A stretch of 13,991 nt of DNA from an uncultured Alphaproteobacteria bacterium (lineage in GTDB: Bacteria; Pseudomonadota; Alphaproteobacteria; Rickettsiales; UBA1997). The notes below the pieces were generated by a model. It was not told where the DNA came from. It did not search any database and saw only the letters and a list, made by a program, of their open reading frames with translations. The stretch spans positions 1-13,991 of the forward strand of contig CAIOKL010000004.1 of assembly GCA_903858915.1 (NCBI GenBank), in the 5' to 3' direction. Below, piece by piece: positions 5,942 through 11,907 of this stretch. A program made the translations under genes and the position numbers. Numbering within the stretch: position 1 is the first letter of the stretch; each line of letters opens with the position of its first letter.

Positions 5942-6493
5942 ATGACAGAAAAAAATTCAGAAAAAGCCAAGATAATTTTTATTGAAGCTAAAGAAAGACT
6001 TCAATTTTCAAATTTAAGCTCGGAACAGCTTGATCAAAAAATTTCGCGTTTTTCCAGTATTTGCGTTGTTTCTATTGGTAGTTTAACGGCTGTTCTATCT
6101 TTTTTAAAAGATAGAAATATTTTCTTTACATTAGGTTTATTTGTTTTGATTGTTGGATTCATTTACTCTTTATTTAAAGCTTTTGAAGCTCAAAAAGCAA
6201 AAAAATATGCTTCCAACGGAATTGAAGCCAGCGTAATGATTAATGATGAAATAATAACCAGAAATAATGAAATTTATTTGATGGAGTGTTTAGCTTTAAC
6301 TTATGAAGAAAAAGCTAATTTTAATAATAAATTAATCGACAGTAGTGCTATTTTATTCAATAAAGCTTTGGAAAAATTGAAAATATTTTTTTTCGTTTCG
6401 TTGGTGTTTATGATTCTTGGTTGTTTTTTTAGCCCTTCGATTTTGTTGAGTCTGGCTTCCAAGATAATGGTTTTGGTTTATCATCCGTGGTAG
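5942..6493 (+). CDS. Standalone three-TM protein, unknown; resembles small membrane effectors of defence systems
   Basis: The 183-residue protein begins with an amphipathic helix (AKIIFIEAKERLQFSNLSSEQLDQKISRF, 9-37). A closely spaced TM hairpin follows (about 38-55, CVVSIGSLTAVLSF, and 60-79, IFFTLGLFVLIVGFIYSLFK), then a charged cytoplasmic helix region of about 65 residues (81-146), and a third helix at about 147-168 with a hydrophobic tail to 180. The order of an AKERLxFS...LDxK leader, a TM pair, a helical linker and another TM is what I recall from SLATT-like and Pycsar-effector-like membrane proteins that kill or depress cells on signal. That resemblance is inferred and no nucleotide-sensing or cyclase gene is nearby. 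It has its own candidate promoter and palindrome and follows vapC by 95 bp. The last 21 codons overlap the antisense frame 6429-6596. An ordinary uncharacterised membrane protein is an alternative. Confidence 0.8.
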   Translation: MTEKNSEKAKIIFIEAKERLQFSNLSSEQLDQKISRFSSICVVSIGSLTAVLSFLKDRNIFFTLGLFVLIVGFIYSLFKAFEAQKAKKYASNGIEASVMINDEIITRNNEIYLMECLALTYEEKANFNNKLIDSSAILFNKALEKLKIFFFVSLVFMILGCFFSPSILLSLASKIMVLVYHPW

Positions 6494-6596
6494 AATTAAT
6501 AATAGGTTTATCGTTTTTAGTTTGATTTGGTTTGGAAGATTTGTCGTTGTTAGAGTTAACCCTAGCGTAATTTTGATTTGAATCGGCTTTCGGCAT
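6429..6596 (-). CDS. Possible small hydrophilic protein, 55 codons, antisense to the end of the three-TM gene
   Basis: I translated this frame by hand: it starts MPKADSNQNYARVNSNNDKS and ends in WKPDSTKSKG. It is very rich in Lys, Asn, Ser, Asp and Pro with no hydrophobic core, so it should be disordered. The ATG is preceded at once by TTAATTAAT, the A/T context seen before several accepted genes here. About 34 codons lie outside the three-TM gene and about 22 overlap its 3' end tail to tail. Such a frame can arise by chance in AT-rich DNA, and Lys/Asn codons are the natural antisense of Phe/Leu/Ile codons, so the overlapped half is weak evidence. The Ser/Asn/Pro bias recalls the 615-residue protein, so a remnant of a related gene is possible. 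Confidence 0.4.
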   Translation of the reverse strand: MPKADSNQNYARVNSNNDKSSKPNQTKNDKPIINSTTDDKPKPLSWKPDSTKSKG

Positions 6597-6699
6597 ATTA
6601 ATTAAATTATTGTTAATTTTTGAACAAAATTATTTTTTTAAATAATATCGACAATAAAAATAAAAATCAAATTATTTACATTAAAAAATCTAAAATAAT

Positions 6700-7578
6700 T
6701 CACCGAATATTTTTTATTGAAAAAAAACTTTCTTCGGAATTTTTTAAAGCTTTTAAAATTTTTGGAAAATAGCAATTTATTTTTTCATCAACCTGCCACG
6801 GCATATTGAAAATAAACATTCCGCACGCATGCATTTTTTTTGGAAATTCTAAATTTTCTCCAATATCGCAAATAATTTGAGTGATTTTTTCAAATTTTAA
6901 TTCGTTAATTTTTTGATAAAAATTTGCTAAATTTTTTTCATCGCCTTCAATAATTGGATACCACAGTAAGTAAATGCCGGTGGCAAAACGACGCTGGCCA
7001 TCTTGTAAAGAATTTATTGAATCTGGGTAATCATTGGAAATTAAATTATGATTTTTTTCATAAGCTGGGTCGATTAAAATAAGTGCGCGTTTTTCGAGGG
7101 GAGGGAGCTTCGATTTTAAAAGATCGAAACCATTTTCTTGCAGGCATAAAATTTTTTTATTACCTACAAAATTTTTACGCAATTCTTGAAAAATCGGATA
7201 ATTATTTTCAGCAAAAATCGCTTTATCGTCGAAGCGCAAAAAATTTTTTATAATTAGTGGCGAACCAGCGTAATATTTGAGCTTGGAAGGCAATTCTTGA
7301 ATTTCACAAACATTAATTTTCGCTAAAATTTCCAGAAATTTATGAGGTAAGATTTCATGAAAATTGGGTTGATCTAAAATTTTTCTTAAGCCTTCATTAA
7401 ATTCGTTGGTTTTAGAAATTTTTTCATCAAAAATTGAATATTTTGCCGAGGATGAATGAGTGTCGATTGCCAAGAAAGAGTTGGGTTTTTCGTGGAGTTT
7501 TTCTAAGCAAAAATGTAAAACGCAATGTTTAAAAATATCAGCAAAATTTCCAACATGAAAATAATGCTGATAATTCAT
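6700..7578 (-). CDS. rlmJ: 23S rRNA (adenine(2030)-N6)-methyltransferase
   Basis: SAM-dependent N6-methylation of one adenine in 23S rRNA (A2030 in E. coli numbering). The 292-residue length is close to the family's roughly 280. The N-terminal signature NYQHYFHVGNFADIFKH (2-18) matches the family SYRHxFHAGNxADVxKH. Further motifs are IDTHSSSAKY (38-47), AGSPLII (104-110), LILIDPAYE (166-174), GIYLLWYPII (201-210) and ACGMFIFNMPWQV (251-263). The catalytic tetrapeptide, usually DPPY in this family, reads DPAY at 170-173; the codon is GCT, read clearly on the coding strand. Asp170 and Tyr173 are kept, so activity is plausible. It is the last gene of the glmU run and overlaps the preceding gene's stop by one base (TAATG). 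A short GAAG before the start may act as a weak ribosome site. Confidence 0.93.
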   Translation of the reverse strand: MNYQHYFHVGNFADIFKHCVLHFCLEKLHEKPNSFLAIDTHSSSAKYSIFDEKISKTNEFNEGLRKILDQPNFHEILPHKFLEILAKINVCEIQELPSKLKYYAGSPLIIKNFLRFDDKAIFAENNYPIFQELRKNFVGNKKILCLQENGFDLLKSKLPPLEKRALILIDPAYEKNHNLISNDYPDSINSLQDGQRRFATGIYLLWYPIIEGDEKNLANFYQKINELKFEKITQIICDIGENLEFPKKMHACGMFIFNMPWQVDEKINCYFPKILKALKNSEESFFSIKNIR

Positions 7579-8123
7579 TATTCTTCAATTTTATTATCGT
7601 CTTCTTCGCTAAATTGGCCTTGCGGAATGACTTCGCAATTGCCGTTTGCGATGTAAGCGTCGAGTCCGACGGTGGAAATTTCTTTAAAGCGACTATCGCC
7701 AAGAATGCGAATTAAAGTGCCGACGGGACCAGATGTTTGAATGTTAAAATAAACTCCGGTTTGCTCAAATTGCGCTTTAAATCTTTCACAATTATTTTCT
7801 TTTTCGCATCTTTTGATGATTTTATTTTCTTTGTCTAAAATTAAAATAGATTTGATGTCGCGTTTTTTGCATTCATGTTTGGTGCAAATGAAACCTGACT
7901 TCGGAGTGCATTTTAATTTTTTCCAAGCTTTGGCGGAATTGAAATAATTTTCGGCGTCGGAAAATAATTTTTTGAAATCAATTTCTTGAATTCCTTCGCG
8001 TGAATCAGCTTTTTTGGTATTGAGTTCGGTATTTTTAAGTTTATTTTTCAAATCAATTTCTTTGGCGAAACTTTCAGAAATAGTGAAAGAAAATAGTGAT
8101 AGAAAACAAATAAATAATTTCAT
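7578..8123 (-). CDS. Exported protein with six mature cysteines, unknown function
   Basis: The 181-residue precursor has a clear Sec signal peptide, MKLFICFLSLFSFTISESFA, with likely cleavage after residue 20 (SFA/KE), so it should be periplasmic. The first part (21-65) is charged and probably helical. The core holds six cysteines at 72, 80, 85, 106, 112 and 163, in the pattern KLKCTP, FICTKHEC, KRCEKENNC and NGNCEV, which could form three disulfides. A beta-rich segment (GVYFNIQTSGPVGTLIRIL, 123-141) leads to STVGLDAYIANG (150-161). Similar small exported proteins with the layout xxCxPxxC...RC...C...G.C seem common in alphaproteobacteria, but I cannot name a family. It lies 18 bp after ggt and overlaps rlmJ by one base, so it is part of the operon. 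The C-terminal tail (FSEEDDNKIEE) is acidic. Confidence 0.85.
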   Translation of the reverse strand: MKLFICFLSLFSFTISESFAKEIDLKNKLKNTELNTKKADSREGIQEIDFKKLFSDAENYFNSAKAWKKLKCTPKSGFICTKHECKKRDIKSILILDKENKIIKRCEKENNCERFKAQFEQTGVYFNIQTSGPVGTLIRILGDSRFKEISTVGLDAYIANGNCEVIPQGQFSEEDDNKIEE

Positions 8124-8141
8124 AAAGTATAAAAAATAATT

Positions 8142-9887
8142 TTAATTACCAATCGCAACCCCATTTCTTCTAGGGTCGGCGGCACCATAAAGCTTTTTAT
8201 CGACAATTTTTATTGCCTGTATAGCGCTGGTTATATTAGTGATTTTTACCTTATGTCCTAATTTTTGCAAAGGTTTTTTTAAAGAAATTATTTTAGTGCC
8301 TTCTTCCAACTCGACGAAGTCGTTTAAAGCGATGAAATTCGGAAGCGATACCGCGTCTTGAATATCAAGGTTCCAATCCAAAGTTGCGATTAAAGTTTTT
8401 AAGACATGTTGAATAATTCTTGGACCATTTGGCGAACCTAAAACCATTATTAAATTATTTTTTTCGTCAAAAACAAGAGTTGGCGACATTGAACTTCTCG
8501 GCTGTTTTAAAGGTTCAACGCGATTTGCCACTAATTCATTATTTATTTTAGGTGCGAAAGAAAAATCGGTCATTTGATTATTTAAAATGAAGCCGTCAAC
8601 GGCGATGGTTGAGCCAAAAGGATATTCGATGCTACTTGTCATCGAAACCGCATTGCCGTATTTGTCAACGATTGATAAATGAGTTGTAGAAGGCTTTTCG
8701 ATGGTTTTATAAAAAACTTTTTTGGCAGTTTTGAAATCGCCGGCGCGAATATTTTTATTGGCGCGAGTCGGATCAATAATTTTGGCGCGCATTTGCAAAT
8801 AATTTTTATCGAGCAATTCTTTTATCGGAACATTTTTGGCGTCGGCCAAATATTGATTGCGATCGGCGTAGGCGAGTTTAGTAGCTTCGGCAATTATATG
8901 AACGGCTTCTTGCGAATTAATGCCGAGAGATTTTAAGTCGAAATTTTCCAACATTCCCAAGGCTTGGAGAATGGTAACGCCTCCCGAACTTGGCATTGGC
9001 ATCGAGCAAATTTTATATTTTTTACGATAAGTTCCGCACAATAAATTGCCCGTCGAAGAGCGATAATCCTTCAAATCTTTTTTAGTTAAATATCCAGAAT
9101 GTTGTTTAGAATTTTTAACGGCAAATTCTATATCATCGGCAATTTGTCCTTCATAAAATGGCTTTATACCTTGATTGGCAATGGTTTCGAGAGTTTTAGC
9201 AAGTTGATAATTACGAATTATTGTGCCAACTTTTTTAGGATTGCCCTTATTGTCAAAATAAATTTTCATGCCGTCGGAGGTTGATAAATGCTTGATCGAT
9301 TTTAAATTTACAAACATTTTTTTTGTGAGAGGGTAGCCTTCGCGAGCAATATTAATGGCAGGTTCAAAGAGTTTTTGCCATTTAATTTTTCCATATTTTT
9401 GATGAGCGTTTTTTAAAGCATGAAGCGCTCCCGGAGTTGCCACCGAAAGTCCGGTTCCAACTACTTCTAAAAATTTTTGTGGGTTGCCTTCATTGTCAAG
9501 AAACATTTCCGGAAAACTGTTGAGGGGAGAGGTTTCACGACCGTTGAAATAAATATTTTTTTTAGATTTTTTATCGTGATAAAGTAAAAATAATCCACCG
9601 CCAATTCCCGAAGAATGTGGTTCGATAACATTTAAAACCATTTGAGCCGTGATGGCTGAATCAATGGCGCTACCGCCATTTTTTAATATTTCGGCGCCGG
9701 CTTCCGAAGCAAGTTTTTCGGAGGTTGAAATCATGTATTTTTCGCCGATTACACTTTTATATTCGCTAAATCCAACATCGCCATCGCCGTTCCATTCATC
9801 ATTATTTGCGAGATTTTTATAAAAATATTTTGAGTTCGAACAATTGAATGTTGATAAAATAAAAATTAAGCAAAATATTTTTTTCAT
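8142..9887 (-). CDS. ggt: Gamma-glutamyltransferase (Ntn hydrolase), exported
   Basis: Cleaves the gamma-glutamyl bond of glutathione and related peptides, by hydrolysis or transfer to an acceptor, in the periplasm. I take the ATG at 9887 (581 residues), not the TTG 21 nt upstream, because the ATG begins a typical signal sequence (MKKIFCLIFILSTFNC). There is a Cys at the end of the hydrophobic part, but it lacks a good lipobox. Residues below count from that ATG. NGGSAIDSAI (70-79) and GIGGGLFLLY (94-103) are the N-terminal family signature; R117 in NGRETSP matches the carboxylate-binding Arg. The autoprocessing nucleophile should be T401, the first Thr of TTHLSIVDKYGNAVSMTSS, giving large and small subunits. 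ILNNQMTDFSF (434-444), SSMSP (465-469), GSPNGPRII (484-492) and ADPRRNGVAIGN (C-terminus) complete the fold. The usual GSPGGS oxyanion loop reads GSPNGP. Length is normal. The gene lies 10 bp after the SH3 gene and probably helps recover Cys and Glu from peptides. Confidence 0.95.
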   Translation of the reverse strand: MKKIFCLIFILSTFNCSNSKYFYKNLANNDEWNGDGDVGFSEYKSVIGEKYMISTSEKLASEAGAEILKNGGSAIDSAITAQMVLNVIEPHSSGIGGGLFLLYHDKKSKKNIYFNGRETSPLNSFPEMFLDNEGNPQKFLEVVGTGLSVATPGALHALKNAHQKYGKIKWQKLFEPAINIAREGYPLTKKMFVNLKSIKHLSTSDGMKIYFDNKGNPKKVGTIIRNYQLAKTLETIANQGIKPFYEGQIADDIEFAVKNSKQHSGYLTKKDLKDYRSSTGNLLCGTYRKKYKICSMPMPSSGGVTILQALGMLENFDLKSLGINSQEAVHIIAEATKLAYADRNQYLADAKNVPIKELLDKNYLQMRAKIIDPTRANKNIRAGDFKTAKKVFYKTIEKPSTTHLSIVDKYGNAVSMTSSIEYPFGSTIAVDGFILNNQMTDFSFAPKINNELVANRVEPLKQPRSSMSPTLVFDEKNNLIMVLGSPNGPRIIQHVLKTLIATLDWNLDIQDAVSLPNFIALNDFVELEEGTKIISLKKPLQKLGHKVKITNITSAIQAIKIVDKKLYGAADPRRNGVAIGN

Positions 9888-9897
9888 TTTTATAAAT

Positions 9898-10383
9898 TTA
9901 AATTTCAAAATTATCGGCGCCGTAAATGTCGGACCATAAAACCCAACCCTTTTTGTCGTTGATTTTCAAGGCGCACCACAAATCTTCGCATTTTAAATAT
10001 TCGCCGATTACATAATTTTCGAGATGAAAAATAATTCTAGAATTAGTGTCTTTTTTGGCGTACATTTCAACGATATTTTTTTTGCTAAATGTCATTAAAT
10101 GGCGTTTTTTGGTGATTAAATTTTGAGCAACCCATCCGCGATTTTTTTCATAATCTTCAATTTCGTACCAATTATCATATTCGCTAACAATTTTCACGGG
10201 AAGATTGCGCAATTTAAAAGTAAATTTTACTGGATAATTAGAGCCGGGACCCGAGCGAATATTGGTTTCGTTCGAACGCAATGACGCAAAATAATTTACC
10301 TCTTGAATTTGTTGCGTAGCAAAAACATTTTGAGAAAAAATAAAAATAATCAAAAATGTTAAGAATGATGACTTTCTAATCAT
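9898..10383 (-). CDS. Exported bacterial SH3-domain protein (COG3807-like)
   Basis: I chose the ATG at 10383 (161 residues) rather than the one at 10479, because the shorter form starts with a textbook signal peptide, MIRKSSFLTFLIIFIFSQNVFA (cleavage after about residue 22), whereas the longer form would bury it behind 32 residues that only mirror the glmU end in another frame. The mature protein has a first SH3b-like repeat with the signature NIRSGPGSNYPVKFTF (41-56), VKIVSEYDNWYEIEDY (63-78) and GWVAQNLI (83-90). A second, more degenerate repeat covers about 103-154 and ends KKGWVLWSDIYG. Such two-repeat proteins are widespread in alphaproteobacteria and presumably bind peptidoglycan or another wall ligand; that role is inferred. 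It overlaps glmU by 8 bp, which suggests translational coupling. Confidence 0.9.
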   Translation of the reverse strand: MIRKSSFLTFLIIFIFSQNVFATQQIQEVNYFASLRSNETNIRSGPGSNYPVKFTFKLRNLPVKIVSEYDNWYEIEDYEKNRGWVAQNLITKKRHLMTFSKKNIVEMYAKKDTNSRIIFHLENYVIGEYLKCEDLWCALKINDKKGWVLWSDIYGADNFEI

Positions 10384-11734
10384 TTTTTTTAACGGATTTG
10401 GATTTGCGAAATTTTGTAGCGCCACCGGCGAGATTGGTTTGAGAGGTTCGCGAAACCGCCAAATCATCGCATTCAACATTTTTGGTAATCACGCTTCCAG
10501 CGCCAATTATTGCGCCATTTTTGATTGCGACGGGAGCAACTAAGGCGCTATTTGAGCCAATAAAAACATTGTCGCCGATAGTGGTTTTGAATTTGTTAAA
10601 TCCGTCATAATTGCAAGTTATTGTGCCAGCGCCGATGTTGGTGTTTTCGCCGATTTCGCTATCGCCAATGTAACTCAAATGATTAATTTTAGAATTTTTT
10701 GAAATTTTTGATTTTTTTATTTCAACGAAATTTCCAATATGAACATTTTCAGCGATTTCGCTTTGTGGGCGAATGCGCGCGAAGGGACCGATTTTGGCAT
10801 TTTTTTGGATTGTTGCGCCTTCGATGTGGCAAAAGGATTTAATTTCGACACCGCTTTCAATAACAACTTCACTGCCAAAAAAAACATTGGGATAAATTAT
10901 GACATCTTGAGAAATTTTAGTGTCAAAATTAAAATAAACACTTTTCGGCGAGATAAGAGTGACGCCGTTTTCCATCATTTTTTGGCGAATTTGTTTTTGC
11001 TTTATTTTTTCAATATGAGCAAGTTCGGAACGAGAATTTACTCCCAAAACTTCGGCAATATTTGTTTTAATAAAAGTGCATTTCAGACCTTGATTATTAG
11101 CAATTCCAACGATGTCGGTTAAATAAAATTCTTGCGCGGAATTGGCATTTTTAATTTGCGATAAAAGATGGGGTAGGGCGTTGCCATCGACCGCGATAAC
11201 TCCGGAATTGCACAGAGAAATTTTCTTTTCGATTTCGTTGGCATCTTTAAACTCGACAATTTTTTCAAGATGCCCTAAATCGTTGATAACTAAGCGTCCG
11301 TAAGCATTTTCTTGTTCATCATCGAAACCTAAAATGCACAAAGAAAAATCATCGATTTTTTGCAACATTTTTTCAAGAGTTTGGTGCGAAATAAGTGGCG
11401 TATCGCCGTAAAGAATTAAAACTTTTTTGTGCAGTTTTTTATTTTCATTGAAAGATGAAATGGCGCAAGAAACCGCATGACCAGTGCCTTTGCGCTCATG
11501 TTGAATTAAAAAATCAATCGAATTATTTTTATGTTCATTTTTAATTTTATCATAAAAAATTTCCATTTCTTGCGAAACTACCAAAGTAATATTTTGTGGA
11601 TTTAATTTTTTCGATTCATCGATAACCATATTGACCATTTCGCGTCCAGCGACCTTGTGCATAACCTTCGGGAGGTTGGATTTCATGCGAGTGCCTTTGC
11701 CAGCCGATAAAATAATAATTGAAATTTCGTTCAT
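10376..11734 (-). CDS. glmU: Bifunctional UDP-N-acetylglucosamine pyrophosphorylase / glucosamine-1-phosphate N-acetyltransferase
   Basis: Makes UDP-GlcNAc, the precursor of peptidoglycan and lipid A, in two cytoplasmic steps: acetylation of GlcN-1-P, then uridylylation. I use the ATG at 11734 (452 residues) because MNEISIIILSAGKGTRM is the usual length before the nucleotide loop; an in-frame ATG at 11755 would add seven residues. Uridyltransferase motifs are LSAGKGTRM (9-17), LPKVMHKVAG (21-30, K23), GTGHAV (83-88), YGDTPL with Mg-binding D111, and CNSG (175-178). The C-terminal left-handed beta helix starts at about 260 and holds RPQSEIAENVHIGNFVEIKK (322-341), the acetyltransferase His352 in INHLSYIGD, IGAGTITCNYDG (367-378) and GSNSALVAPV (393-402). 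All key residues are present. It ends with a Lys-rich tail. It is the first gene of a five-gene minus-strand run. The divergent gap to 11908 is 173 bp, without a convincing promoter pair. Confidence 0.97.
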   Translation of the reverse strand: MNEISIIILSAGKGTRMKSNLPKVMHKVAGREMVNMVIDESKKLNPQNITLVVSQEMEIFYDKIKNEHKNNSIDFLIQHERKGTGHAVSCAISSFNENKKLHKKVLILYGDTPLISHQTLEKMLQKIDDFSLCILGFDDEQENAYGRLVINDLGHLEKIVEFKDANEIEKKISLCNSGVIAVDGNALPHLLSQIKNANSAQEFYLTDIVGIANNQGLKCTFIKTNIAEVLGVNSRSELAHIEKIKQKQIRQKMMENGVTLISPKSVYFNFDTKISQDVIIYPNVFFGSEVVIESGVEIKSFCHIEGATIQKNAKIGPFARIRPQSEIAENVHIGNFVEIKKSKISKNSKINHLSYIGDSEIGENTNIGAGTITCNYDGFNKFKTTIGDNVFIGSNSALVAPVAIKNGAIIGAGSVITKNVECDDLAVSRTSQTNLAGGATKFRKSKSVKKND

Positions 11735-11907
11735 TTGATAATTAATTTTTTGCATTAAATTTTTATTGATTTAAAATCTTAAAAATCGCCAATTAAATAA
11801 ATGATTCTTGCAAATTTTTTAAAAAATTTTTCAAAATTAAATTTAAAAATCATAAGAAAATTTTATAAATCAAGATGGTATTTTGTGTAAATTGAATTTC
11901 AAGAATT

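Noticed and set aside
6629..6646. 7-bp A/T hairpin after rlmJ as a terminator
   Set aside because: The stem has no G or C and lies more than 50 bp past the stop codon; it is too weak to support a call.
8679..9284. Two plus-strand frames (8679-8936 and 9099-9284)
   Set aside because: Both are antisense to ggt, which is complete and has all family motifs.
9888..9908. TTG start adding seven residues to gamma-glutamyltransferase
   Set aside because: The ATG at 9887 starts directly at the signal peptide and leaves a 10-bp gap to the upstream gene; the TTG would cause an overlap and put extra residues before the signal.
10384..10479. Longer N-terminus for the SH3-domain protein
   Set aside because: The extra 32 codons lie inside the glmU coding end in another frame and would precede a well-formed signal peptide.
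10739..11122. 127-codon open frame on the plus strand
   Set aside because: It lies wholly antisense to glmU, whose motifs are all intact; the product has no recognisable features and the absence of stops follows from glmU codon use.
11812..11829. 18-bp perfect A/T palindrome between glmU and the GT-C gene
   Set aside because: It consists only of runs of A and T, which form palindromes easily in this base composition; no promoter or terminator logic is attached.
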